In this document: in pieces, positions 20,239-29,595 of the stretch
How positions within the stretch are numbered: position 1 is the first letter of the stretch
Layout: each line of letters starts with the position of its first letter
NCBI GenBank assembly: GCA_009731375.1
Contig: BJOX01000220.1
Span: forward strand, 132,120 to 172,169
Source: Paulinella micropora
Lineage: Eukaryota > Cercozoa > Imbricatea > Euglyphida
Length of the DNA stretch: 40,050 bases
Direction of reading: 5' to 3'
Notes under the pieces: generated by a model
The model's input: only the letters and a program-made list of their open reading frames with translations
Database searches by the model: none
Told to the model about the DNA's origin: nothing
Program-made: the position numbers and the translations under genes

Positions 20239-23200
20239 TTACTGCCTTCGTCGCCTTGCGCGAACCCCTTTGCCAGGTGGCGGGCCGCCAACAAAAGTCA
20301 AGTCAAACTTCGACTCCTCCAGAATGTCCCATATTTTGTTAGGGATGGCGCCCAAAGATAAGTCAAAAGGAATGTCAAGCACTCCTCTAGGCAGTGACTG
20401 AATAGTCCACGCAGTGTGGTCTTTGTCTCGAAGGGTAATAGTATCATCCCATGTCTCGAGATTTTTCGCGTCTTTGTACACCGGTAAATATTGTCTAGCT
20501 TTTGGATCCTCAACAGGGTCCATGCTTCTCCAAAAATGGAGTACCGGTTGTATCGTTTTTGCTGCTAAGGATCTCTTCGATGTCCGTGCTGCCCGTGTAG
20601 TCTGCGGGACCGCCACAGCTCGCATGAGATAAAGATCTGAGAGAGTGTCATCGGCAACATGAGATTCTGCCGGTCTCAACAGATAAAAAGCGTCTCGGAC
20701 CCACTTGATGGCCGCAATCGCCTCTCCTTCCTTCCATCGCACATGTCGAATGTCCACATTACCCGCGTTCGGGTTAGTGTCCTTCTCCCCTCCTCCTCCA
20801 TGGACATCCGTCGCTCGCGTCGACCTTGCCACCTTCCTCGGTTGGTCGAAGATGAGATCGTTTTGCGCTCTCCTCCTCTGCGCCTCCGTGAACTTCTCCT
20901 TCGTACCGCCGCGGACTATGGGGGCTTTAGACTGAGTCCCCGCCGCGCTTTTGCGGTTTGAGTCTTCCTTACTCTCCTTCTCGGTCTCCTCCTTCTCCGT
21001 GACCGGTGCCCGATAGGCATTCTCCTCCTCTAAGGTATCCTCCTTCTGTATAGGCGGTACCTCTTTGAAGTCCTCCTTCATCCGTTTCAACGCCTCCTCA
21101 ACGGATTCATCCTCAAGTAAGAAGGGGTCATATTTGATCAGCCTTCGAACATTCACAATCTGCACCTTCCCTCTACCCCTGATCTTATAATTCAGAGGTC
21201 CCATCTGTTCCATGATCTGGTATGGTCCTTTCCAGTGGGTAAACAGCTTAGAGCTAACCCCCTTAGGGACTTGAGGATGGTACAAGAGTACAATATCCCC
21301 AACCTGGAAACGGACTTGATCTAAGTGCGCTTGTCGCACTCCTTGTGCGTCAGTCTTTCTGCGCTCCGCCTCCCTGTGCGCCGCAACTATTTGTTCCGCC
21401 TCCATCTTCGCTCTTAGTCTCATCCCGAACAACTCATCCTCATCTGCCCAAGTGTCTTTTGGATGCAGAAGTGAGGTTGGGATATTAGGCTCTCGGCCGT
21501 AAACCAATTGATATGGCGAGACTGAGCTCCTGGCTCCTCCTAATGCCGATGAGGGTAGACAGTTCATTGCAAAGGCAAATGAAGGTGCTGCCTCCACCCA
21601 GGCTCTCTGATTCTCCTTCTTCATACAGTACATCTTAAGCGAGGCTTTGAGAGGTCTATGTACCCGCTCGATCTTGCCATTCGCTCTCGGGTTATAGGCA
21701 GTAACATATTGCCATTTCATCCCGTAGTACTTAGATAGTCTGTCGATGACTTCATTATTAAAGTCAGAACCTCGATCAGAACATATCTTTCTAGGCACTC
21801 CGATCTGCGAGACGATCCTATCGATCAGAGCCTCCGCAGTTGTCTTGCCTGTAGCGTCCTTAACAGGAACAACCCAGACATAATTGGTGGCTCGATCTAT
21901 TGCGGTAAGAAGGTATCTGTACCCTTCTGCCGATTCGGGGAAAGGTCCCACATGATCGATGTGTAAAAATTCAAACATCCCGGCGTGTAACGGGAATGTA
22001 CCGATCAGGCCAAAGTTCGCCTTCAGCGGTGTCTTTGTGGTTTTGCATGGGATGCATGCGTCCACTTCCCTGTCTATCTCCTCCTTCATCCCTTTCCACC
22101 AAAATCGCCTCGCTATGAACCAATGAGTTCTTTGTCGACCCGGATGTGCCAGTAAGGGGCAGTTATGGGCTGCGACATATATAAAGCGCCTCAACTTCTC
22201 TGGTACCCAGAGAGTCCATTTGTCAGGCTGTGATGCAAATTTGCCATGCTGGCCCTTGTACCACAATAGCCCATCTCTCCACGCCATCTCCTTCATCTGA
22301 TCTTTGATCTGTGGAGTCTTTTTAAGCTCATTAGGGTTCTTGTATAACGTTATGAGCTCCTTGAACTCCGGATCCGTCGCCTGTTGCTGCCTCCACGCGG
22401 TAGGCGAGGCGATATGAATAGTACCGTCCTCCAACCTTACTCCTACCCTTTCCGGGTCTTCATCAAGCTCGCTTCGATTTTCCTGTGGAGGTTCAGTACA
22501 GACCTCAGTCGTCTCCTCCTCTTCTTTTATATTCGCCTTCGCGTTCTCGTATGCCTCATAAGACCACTCAGCGTCTTCGAGAACATGCGCCTCACAGCAT
22601 ATGCCATGCTCCGGGCCTTGAGGACTATATCGTAGACCCGTGCGGTCATAACGAACGCCTCTTGCCATCTGCATCGCCTCTATGTGGCTCACCTCGTATA
22701 CCTTGTCCGTGGACAGGTCCATCATCTCCACTGATGATACGAGAGCCGACACCTCCGACTGAAACTCTAGCCTGGAAAGGCTATCAGCGACTACGTTTCG
22801 CTTTCCCGGTAAGTAGACCATCGTGAAATTGAAACATGACAAGAAAGCTTGCCACCGCGCCAAACGGCCGGTTTGTTCATGATTCATCAACCAAAGAAGG
22901 TTGTGATGATCGGTCCTAACCGTGAATAGAGGTCCTCCCCACAAGTATTCTCTGAGCCTCTTGAGAGCCCATACTACTGCCAACGCCTCCCTCTGTCGCG
23001 TGCAGTAATTTCGCTCCGCCGCACACAGCTTTCTACTAATAAACATGATCGGGCGCAACTTTTTCTCCTCATCTTCCTGTTGCAGCACCGCGCCAATCGC
23101 AAACTTAGATGCATCCGTGTCGACTACGAACGGTTTCGTAAAGTCGGGCATCATAAGTACTAATCCGCCGTCCTTGGGATCTTTATAAATGATATCTTTG

Positions 23201-25986
23201 AGCGTATTAAACGCCTGCAAAGCCTCCTCATCCCACTTCTCAAAGTCTCCAAAATCAATCATCTTCTCCAGCTTAGCCCGAGTTGCACCCCAATCGGGTA
23301 TGAACTGGCTGTAGTACTGTGCCATCGCAAGAAAAGAGTGTAACTCCGTGCGATTCTTTGGCAACTGTCTACTCATGATCTCCTCCCTCTTTTCGCGCGA
23401 TATCGAGACCCTATTATGAGAAATCTCGTAACCCAAATACGTCACACTTGTCCTGGCAAGCTGACATTTCTTTAGGTTGCATTTCAGGCCAAAAGCTCCG
23501 ATGCGCCTGAAGACATCTGACAAGTGATCGATATGCTCTTCCATTGTGTTAGAGTATACGATGATGTCATCGATGTAACAAAATGCATATTCTCCCGCCT
23601 TCTGTCCTCTCCTTCTCATAAAACCATCCTCCGACTGGTCGTCATATTGACCGCTCAACATCTTCTGCATCGCCTTCTGAAAGAGCCCCGGGGCCTGTTT
23701 GAGTCCCATTGGAAGCACCTTCCACTGGTATATTTCCATACCCACAACGAATGCAGTCAGCCATCTGGATTTCTCGTCCAGTGGTATCTGCCAGAAGCCG
23801 TTCTTAAGGTCAATGACCGAATAGAATTTAGCATTCCGCAGCACCCTTCTGCCTTCTTCTAAGGTCGGCAGAGGATTTCTCTCTTCCTCTAGCACCTTAT
23901 TCACACGGGCATAATTGATCGTCAAGCGCCATTCTCCTCCTGGCTTAGGGACGATTTTCGGTTGAGAGACAATTGGAGATGTAGATCTCTCAATAAAGTC
24001 CTCATCGAGCAACTGTCTCACATTCTCCTCCGCTATTTTTGCCTCATGTATGCTCAAATTTGCCCTCCGTGGTGCCGGAGATGGCTCCGCACCCGGTATC
24101 TTGTAAATGACAGCAGTGAAGTCATCCGACTTTACACCACCTGCCCGAGGAGGGTCGAAAATTTCTCTGTACGCCTCCATCTTAGCTTTGAGAAACGCCT
24201 TCTCTCTCTCCGAACCCACTCCTTCTTCTAAAATTTTCCGCGCCGCCGCTTGGAAATCTTCCTCCGACATCTTCTTATGCTCCTTGAGGGGCGCTAAGTC
24301 CTCCTCCAAACTCAAATCTTCCTCGGACAAATCGTCTAGTCCCGTTCTTTCATACGTGACTGTGTCCGGCTCATCATCATGACCCAGCCCGACAAGCATA
24401 TCAATAAGGTTCGCGTATTGTATCGGAGCCTTACGGGTGTAGAAACCATCAAAGCATGTGAAAGCTTGAGGTATCAATTTCAACTTGTCCTGGGCTCTGA
24501 GCTTTTGCTTGTATGCACTGCTCTGCTCCCGAGACCCGAGTCGACAAGCCACCACTAACTGTTGCTTGCGAGAAGGAACAGGTATAGGATGATCAATAAG
24601 CCGGTCCCTTATCTCCTGTGCCCAGATCGCCTTCTCATTGTATGGCAGAATGACAGTATACGGCTTGTTACTCTCAAATAGAGTCCGTAGACACTTTTTC
24701 ACTTCAGTTAATGAGCGCGGCCAGGTAGGCACATCGCCCCAAAAGTTCGTGATAAAAGTTTTAATGTCATCCGCTGGAGTATCGGGGATACGCCCCTTCC
24801 TCCTTGGCACAAACGCCTCTCTCTTCTCATCTGACACCTTCGCATGGTAACAGTAGCCATTAGTAATATGGACATCTGCCCCGCCACCTTCTGCGAATCT
24901 GGCCAACGACGGGCACTGTTTCGCAACACATATTATCTCCTCATTACGCGCTACGACTAAGTCATCAATAGACTTTCTGTCCCATGCGGGAATCGTAACC
25001 GTATACGCCTGCATCTCCGTCTCCCAATTGTCGGTCCAGGTCAGTTCCTCCGGCACTGTGACATAGGGGTGTACATAGGCTTCAGTTGCCTCATGTACGA
25101 AGGCCAACTTTTTCCTCTCCGTTGCTAGACTCAGCTCAAAAGCCTCGTATGAGTCAGTAGCAGTCATCGGATTAATATCCTCCTCCTCTCCATTCTTCAC
25201 TCCATAAATCACCCGCCGTGCGGCGCAATCGATCACAGCCCCCATCGTAGCCAATTGGTCATACGACAGCAGGATTGAACCGTGGTAATCGGGGACAACA
25301 TAGAGGTCCGCACGATATACTCGACCGGATTTCAATTTGAAAATTAATGTGACGATGCCCGTAATTTCCGTACGGCTGCCTACCCCTTTTAGGGTCCCCT
25401 TTGTTTTTCTAATGTTTTTGTCCACCCATGTCCGGTGACTATTCAAAAACTTCTGGCCGACAATATTAATATTCGCCATCGTATCATTACCAACTTTTAA
25501 TGTGGTTTGTAAAGTTTCACAAAAGAGGTCAGTGTAGCATAGCGCGTCTGGTCTATGTAAACTAGCCGCTAGCACATGAATTTTTCGTTCTAGGGTTTTG
25601 AGTCTAAGCTCAAGTTCCTTGTCCTCTTCTCGTTCTCCCCCCTTTTCCGCCAACTTAACTTCTTGAGTCTCCGGGGCTTCCGGTATCTCGAGTGTCTTTT
25701 GGACAGAGTCTGGTACACCGAGTGTACTCGTGTCTATAGCAGAGACTATTGAGTCCTTTGGCGGGGGTACGGTCCGCTGCTTCTTCGTAGGAGGAGACCT
25801 AGCCTTTGGTTTCGGCTTCCTCTCCTCCATCGCCTTCTTCGCCTTCCTATTCGCATCATTTATCATATTAGCTCTCGAAGGATGAACTAGCAAGTGCTTA
25901 CCTTGAGGCTTGTGAGGCTGTGTGCCTTCACCTTCACGTCTGGGAGGAACGGAACCGTTCGTATCCTGTTCATCAACAGTAGGCAT
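20239..25986 (-). CDS. pol: Pol polyprotein: protease, RT, RNase H, integrase
   Basis: 1915 residues, intact. Lys/Pro-rich N-terminus; protease-like domain about 155-265 with D168 in DTMA (canonical DTG/DSG is altered) and the later ILLSYDQLATMGAVID region. A linker of about 370 residues without recognised domain follows. Reverse transcriptase about 640-860: D726 in VIDLKNG, YIDD at 804-807. RNase H about 950-1072: D956, E1000, D1026, D1068. Integrase: zinc finger H1274, H1281, C1311, C1314; catalytic D1344, D1404 and E1440 with exactly 35 residues between the last two; GPY/F module about 1584-1602. About 295 further residues follow with no recognised domain. Probably made as Gag-Pol by readthrough of the gag UGA, because the frame is continuous. 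Confidence 0.95.
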   Translation of the reverse strand: MPTVDEQDTNGSVPPRREGEGTQPHKPQGKHLLVHPSRANMINDANRKAKKAMEERKPKPKARSPPTKKQRTVPPPKDSIVSAIDTSTLGVPDSVQKTLEIPEAPETQEVKLAEKGGEREEDKELELRLKTLERKIHVLAASLHRPDALCYTDLFCETLQTTLKVGNDTMANINIVGQKFLNSHRTWVDKNIRKTKGTLKGVGSRTEITGIVTLIFKLKSGRVYRADLYVVPDYHGSILLSYDQLATMGAVIDCAARRVIYGVKNGEEEDINPMTATDSYEAFELSLATERKKLAFVHEATEAYVHPYVTVPEELTWTDNWETEMQAYTVTIPAWDRKSIDDLVVARNEEIICVAKQCPSLARFAEGGGADVHITNGYCYHAKVSDEKREAFVPRRKGRIPDTPADDIKTFITNFWGDVPTWPRSLTEVKKCLRTLFESNKPYTVILPYNEKAIWAQEIRDRLIDHPIPVPSRKQQLVVACRLGSREQSSAYKQKLRAQDKLKLIPQAFTCFDGFYTRKAPIQYANLIDMLVGLGHDDEPDTVTYERTGLDDLSEEDLSLEEDLAPLKEHKKMSEEDFQAAARKILEEGVGSEREKAFLKAKMEAYREIFDPPRAGGVKSDDFTAVIYKIPGAEPSPAPRRANLSIHEAKIAEENVRQLLDEDFIERSTSPIVSQPKIVPKPGGEWRLTINYARVNKVLEEERNPLPTLEEGRRVLRNAKFYSVIDLKNGFWQIPLDEKSRWLTAFVVGMEIYQWKVLPMGLKQAPGLFQKAMQKMLSGQYDDQSEDGFMRRRGQKAGEYAFCYIDDIIVYSNTMEEHIDHLSDVFRRIGAFGLKCNLKKCQLARTSVTYLGYEISHNRVSISREKREEIMSRQLPKNRTELHSFLAMAQYYSQFIPDWGATRAKLEKMIDFGDFEKWDEEALQAFNTLKDIIYKDPKDGGLVLMMPDFTKPFVVDTDASKFAIGAVLQQEDEEKKLRPIMFISRKLCAAERNYCTRQREALAVVWALKRLREYLWGGPLFTVRTDHHNLLWLMNHEQTGRLARWQAFLSCFNFTMVYLPGKRNVVADSLSRLEFQSEVSALVSSVEMMDLSTDKVYEVSHIEAMQMARGVRYDRTGLRYSPQGPEHGICCEAHVLEDAEWSYEAYENAKANIKEEEETTEVCTEPPQENRSELDEDPERVGVRLEDGTIHIASPTAWRQQQATDPEFKELITLYKNPNELKKTPQIKDQMKEMAWRDGLLWYKGQHGKFASQPDKWTLWVPEKLRRFIYVAAHNCPLLAHPGRQRTHWFIARRFWWKGMKEEIDREVDACIPCKTTKTPLKANFGLIGTFPLHAGMFEFLHIDHVGPFPESAEGYRYLLTAIDRATNYVWVVPVKDATGKTTAEALIDRIVSQIGVPRKICSDRGSDFNNEVIDRLSKYYGMKWQYVTAYNPRANGKIERVHRPLKASLKMYCMKKENQRAWVEAAPSFAFAMNCLPSSALGGARSSVSPYQLVYGREPNIPTSLLHPKDTWADEDELFGMRLRAKMEAEQIVAAHREAERRKTDAQGVRQAHLDQVRFQVGDIVLLYHPQVPKGVSSKLFTHWKGPYQIMEQMGPLNYKIRGRGKVQIVNVRRLIKYDPFLLEDESVEEALKRMKEDFKEVPPIQKEDTLEEENAYRAPVTEKEETEKESKEDSNRKSAAGTQSKAPIVRGGTKEKFTEAQRRRAQNDLIFDQPRKVARSTRATDVHGGGGEKDTNPNAGNVDIRHVRWKEGEAIAAIKWVRDAFYLLRPAESHVADDTLSDLYLMRAVAVPQTTRAARTSKRSLAAKTIQPVLHFWRSMDPVEDPKARQYLPVYKDAKNLETWDDTITLRDKDHTAWTIQSLPRGVLDIPFDLSLGAIPNKIWDILEESKFDLTFVGGPPPGKGVRARRRRQ

Positions 25987-26061
25987 AACTGTGACTGTCC
26001 GATTAAAAAGAACAGTTTTTATCTCCTTCTCTCTCTTCTTTTCCTCTCTCTTCTCCTCCCG

Positions 26062-26064
26062 TCA
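26062..26064 (-). promoter_or_regulatory. Candidate readthrough stop codon UGA-CGG between gag and pol
   Basis: The gag stop TGA is followed by CGG and 24 more sense codons to the pol ATG, all in the gag frame with no second stop. UGA followed by CGG is a context known to allow readthrough in some RNA viruses. A purine-rich stretch follows. Suppression would give a Gag-Pol fusion of about 2,780 residues. Alternatives are reinitiation at the pol ATG 75 nt downstream, or splicing. Confidence 0.65.
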
Positions 26065-28575
26065 GTCTACGACGACAACACGCTCACCTGAGCCGGTGTC
26101 TTCGTCTTGACGTCCCCCCTCCGTAGCGGTATAAGCTTGCTGGGGGTAGTTGGAGCTGGAACTGGTGCTATAATTCCAGTATCCGTGTCCTCTGGGAGGG
26201 CGCGCTGGGGTCCGTCCTCCCCTTCCACGAAAGCCTCGTCCTCGTGGTGCCGCCCCTCTTGGTGTCCCTCGGGACCCTCGTGACGATCCTCTCGTCTCTC
26301 CTCCTCCTCTAGTCGGCGCCTTTGATCGGCCCGATGTCTCTCTCTTCTCCCTTCTCTTCATTCTGTCAAGGAAGTAAATGATGGCCTCCCGGAACTCCGC
26401 ATCCGAGACCATATTCGCATTCCACCTCCCCTCCTCCAACTCCTTCTTGTACATGGCGTACATGGTCTTTTTCATGCCTTCGAGCTCTCTAAGGAAAAGA
26501 TTTCGCTGCCTATCATCAAGAGAGTCGTGGCTGAAGAGGCAATTGCCTACTCCTTTCTGTGCCTCATGCTTACACGCCATGTATGAAAAATAGCGGTAGC
26601 ACGGCGTCGGCTCATCATCTCTCCCCCTCTTGAGACCTGCCGTTCGAGTTGCATGTGCTGCTTGAGCACCTCCAACCCCCTGTGTCGCGGCACTGGAGAA
26701 TGACTCGGTGGCCGTGTCCAATTCGGAACACGCGTCGAGCACCTCCTTGAACAGGTCGCCCGGCGGAGTAGCCGCTACAGTCCTCTCGTATATATTCGTT
26801 TCTAAAAAATCCGCCGTCTTCACCGCCGTGAAGGTCGGACAGGACTGTATGATCCTTGCGAGCTTGCTCGGGTGTCGTGTACACAAAGCACTCAGGAAGT
26901 ACAAAATGATAGACTTCCGGCTATAAAAGAGCCCGTACTTGGCGCTGACCTCAGTGAGGATCGCTGCCAACCTCGTGCCAATGCCCAGCCCTTCGTTCAC
27001 CTCTTGAAAAATCTCAAACCCAATCAAAGTACCAGTGCACAGGTGCTGATACCCATGAGTTTTAAAGTATTGCAAGAGGACGGCAACTGGCACCGTGCAT
27101 TGCAGGTCTGAGGCTGCTCTCCTAGCCGCCACCTCTACCGCTCTCATCGCCTTGTACTCCCCAACATCAAACCCTTGTGTGATGATTGATGGGTCCAACA
27201 AGGTGTACAACGCCTCATACTCCTGTGTTTCGTCCGTTGGATGCTGCTTCATACAAGCATCAATTCTTCTGAGCTTGTCTCGAAGGTTCGCATCCGTGTC
27301 CTTCTGACTCGCTGTCTCTGCATACAGCGTCAGAGCAGTGGCATCGGACTTTGTATATTTTTGGAAGGCCTGTATGATAGCCTGTCTGTCCTTTTTGTCA
27401 TTACTGTTGACAATAACAGTGGTAGGCGCTGAGCTAGTCGCAGGGGCCGAAGGGGCTGTGTGGGCTGACGGGGCGGAGCGGCCCGAGGGAGCCATATAAG
27501 ATCCAGAGGAATATTTCGGTCCCTTTGTTCCCGCCGCCTTGGCTAATGCAATCTTTGCCTCCATCTCCTTCTTTTCTTTCTCAGCCGCTAGCTCTTTGAT
27601 ATACAGCTCTTGGGCATGATGAAAAAAAGACAGGATCTCAGCTGCCTTCCGAAGGAACAAGGCCTTCTCCGCCAACTCCTTCTCTCCCGCTTTATTGGTG
27701 GGGGGTGGTGCGGCCGTCCCCTCCAAGATCGTATGATCCTTCGTGAAGACCCACCTCTTCCATGCGTCATCCTTCACCAAGGCCGCATGCAGCTTCTTCA
27801 TCCTCGTCACCCCTCCAGCTTCGCCTTCTATTTCCCTCAGGGCCGGGTGAAGGTCCCTGCCAAACTGGGTGTGTTGGAGTTTACCCAGGTCCACTAACTT
27901 GGCCTCCATAAGTTTCAGAGACACATCCATGACATTGATCTGTCCTTTTGGATTCCTGAACTTAAACTCCTTTTCCACTCTCTTTATTGAATCAATGTCC
28001 TGACCAGGATCGAGCAACCTAGCCAGTGCTCTTGTGTTCCATGGCAGCACAGTCTTTCCAGTCTGGTACTCAAAGAGTATAGCACACTCAAACACTGTCC
28101 ATGAGAGGTCGAGTAGCTCCAGTAAAGACATATTGTCCCCAAATGAGACATGTTGCACCTGTAACTGTGCACCGTCGTCTCTGAGGAATTCTGCCAGAGG
28201 CAGAGCTTGCCTTGGGAGAGGGTAACAGATGTCCTCCTTCTTCAAGGGTTGTCCCCATCGCATTTCTTGGGGAATGTATAGCCATTTATAGGCCTCATCC
28301 TTCCCTTTCTTCTCCTCAAACTCCTTCTTACTTAGTTTGCCATATTCGGCCACAAACCTCGCTTCCTCTCCTCCCTTCTCCTCCTCCTCGACTTCCTCTG
28401 CTCCTCCTGTGTCAAAGGAAGGCGCAGTAAAAAATTGATTCTCTGCTCCTCCTGTGTCAAAGGAAGGTGCCAGATCTCCTCCTTCTGCATGAGGGTCAAC
28501 GAACTCCTCTTCGTTTCCTGGGGTTCGCTCACTCTCCCCCCCTCCTTCCTGCCAGTCTTCAGACCTAGTAGACAT
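26062..28575 (-). CDS. gag: Gag structural protein with CCCH finger and RGG tail
   Basis: 837 residues from ATG at 28575 to TGA at 26062-26064. Acidic N-terminus with a short tandem repeat (APSFDTGGAE at about 36-45 and 51-60). A charged helical part (about 70-350) precedes an Ala/Ser/Pro-rich linker (350-390). A helical segment (395-600) is the likely capsid. A C-x8-C-x10-C-x3-H cluster follows (C659, C668, C679, H683), then an Arg/Gly-rich region (about 749-797) and a Ser/Tyr-rich end. Most Ty3 Gags carry CCHC zinc knuckles; here a CCCH-like finger plus RGG box seems to take over RNA binding. The role as Gag is inferred from position and from pol following in frame. Confidence 0.8.
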   Translation of the reverse strand: MSTRSEDWQEGGGESERTPGNEEEFVDPHAEGGDLAPSFDTGGAENQFFTAPSFDTGGAEEVEEEEKGGEEARFVAEYGKLSKKEFEEKKGKDEAYKWLYIPQEMRWGQPLKKEDICYPLPRQALPLAEFLRDDGAQLQVQHVSFGDNMSLLELLDLSWTVFECAILFEYQTGKTVLPWNTRALARLLDPGQDIDSIKRVEKEFKFRNPKGQINVMDVSLKLMEAKLVDLGKLQHTQFGRDLHPALREIEGEAGGVTRMKKLHAALVKDDAWKRWVFTKDHTILEGTAAPPPTNKAGEKELAEKALFLRKAAEILSFFHHAQELYIKELAAEKEKKEMEAKIALAKAAGTKGPKYSSGSYMAPSGRSAPSAHTAPSAPATSSAPTTVIVNSNDKKDRQAIIQAFQKYTKSDATALTLYAETASQKDTDANLRDKLRRIDACMKQHPTDETQEYEALYTLLDPSIITQGFDVGEYKAMRAVEVAARRAASDLQCTVPVAVLLQYFKTHGYQHLCTGTLIGFEIFQEVNEGLGIGTRLAAILTEVSAKYGLFYSRKSIILYFLSALCTRHPSKLARIIQSCPTFTAVKTADFLETNIYERTVAATPPGDLFKEVLDACSELDTATESFSSAATQGVGGAQAAHATRTAGLKRGRDDEPTPCYRYFSYMACKHEAQKGVGNCLFSHDSLDDRQRNLFLRELEGMKKTMYAMYKKELEEGRWNANMVSDAEFREAIIYFLDRMKRREKRETSGRSKAPTRGGGETRGSSRGSRGTPRGAAPRGRGFRGRGGRTPARPPRGHGYWNYSTSSSSNYPQQAYTATEGGRQDEDTGSGERVVVVD

Positions 28576-29348
28576 GGACGCTGAAGGAATACGGATGAGA
28601 CAGAGTTGTTTCTACCCCGTAATTGCTCTGTTCGTCTATGAGGAACGAATAGAGAGAAAAAACGAAAAGACAGTATAGAGAGAGAGCGTCTCACCTCTAT
28701 GTCTTATGTGTTTTTTTTTTTTTTTTTTTTTTGTGAGAAAGAAGTAATCTGTACGACTTTCTCTGAAAATTTGATCTCCTTCTCCACTCCTCTTTTCTTT
28801 TTCTCTTTTTGTTGTTGTATCTGTTATGAGGTACGAGGACCTATGTACAGATAATGTCAAAGAGGCTAGAGAAGCACTCCTTGAGAAGTCGACTTGTCGT
28901 CTGACACTTGTTCAGACCTATTGTCGAAAGACAGTCAGAGATTTGCAAAAATACTCTGATGTGTGTGGTTTGAGAGGCAACAAAGTGCACAGACTTGAAA
29001 GGTAGAGTACTACGCTCGTGTCCTTCAAGTTTGTTTGTATCTGTGAGTGTTTGTTTGTACGTCTGTTGACCTACTCTGTCTCTGTCTCAAGAGAGAACAA
29101 AAGAACAGCTACGAGGTCTGGTGTCTGGCCTCCTTGTGAGGACACAGATACAGGCTGTGGAGAGGGTACTGAGACACCTACTCACAAACGCCTAGACGTC
29201 TAGTTTTGCAAAAAGAGCTGTGTGGGGATGTGCTGGAGTATTTGTTTTTTGGAACACCTACTCAGAAGAGATAGGTCTGTCCAATTTTTCTTTCTGCTGT
29301 TCCAAAAACAAGCCAGAAAAGAAATCAGCCTTGTGCTGGTGACTACAA
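28576..29348 (-). other. Leader between 5' LTR and gag, no canonical primer-binding site
   Basis: 773 bp upstream of gag. It contains a 22-A run (on the element strand) at 28711-28732. Directly after the LTR end the element strand reads TTGTAGTCACCAGCACAAGG; there is no TGG as expected for a primer-binding site that pairs with tRNA CCA ends. No convincing ORF. Confidence 0.5.
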
Positions 29349-29585
29349 TGTTACAATCCCCGAAGATATCTCAATAAAAAGTCGGTGATACAACCAGACA
29401 CAAATCCCCAAAAGAGAATGATGTCTCGTTATATTAGCTCAGTGAAGCCGAAAAGAAAACGGCAACAGACCAAGGTTAAAATGGCATTAGGTCAAATCCG
29501 GCCAAACGATATTGAAAATAATGGGAAAAAACTAGGTGCACCTGACACCAGAAAAAGGGTACTTTTTACCGGCTATCCGGGGGGT
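29349..29585 (-). repeat. 5' LTR, truncated by assembly gap
   Basis: Matches 19196-19432 base for base except three substitutions. The remaining ~220 bp are missing at the 10-N gap 29586-29595, so the true gap is probably larger than written. Confidence 0.9.
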
Positions 29586-29595
29586 NNNNNNNNNN

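Larger units (their letters stand above)
19196..29585 (-). mobile_element. Ty3/gypsy LTR retrotransposon, right LTR cut by gap
   Basis: The element runs right to left: partial 5' LTR (29349-29585), leader (28576-29348), gag (26062-28575), pol (20239-25986), 3' non-coding region with a G-run, and 3' LTR (19196-19653). The pol order protease, reverse transcriptase, RNase H, integrase is that of the Metaviridae/Ty3 group. The LTR copies share 237 comparable bases with three substitutions, so the insertion is recent. All ORFs are open. The right LTR ends at a 10-N gap. The left flank CACTG and the ACTG directly after the gap could be a 5-bp target-site duplication with one base hidden. Confidence 0.92.

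Noticed and set aside
20414-28430. Plus-strand frames of 60-113 codons within the gag-pol region
   Set aside because: Antisense shadows of intact minus-strand gag and pol, with no domain of their own.
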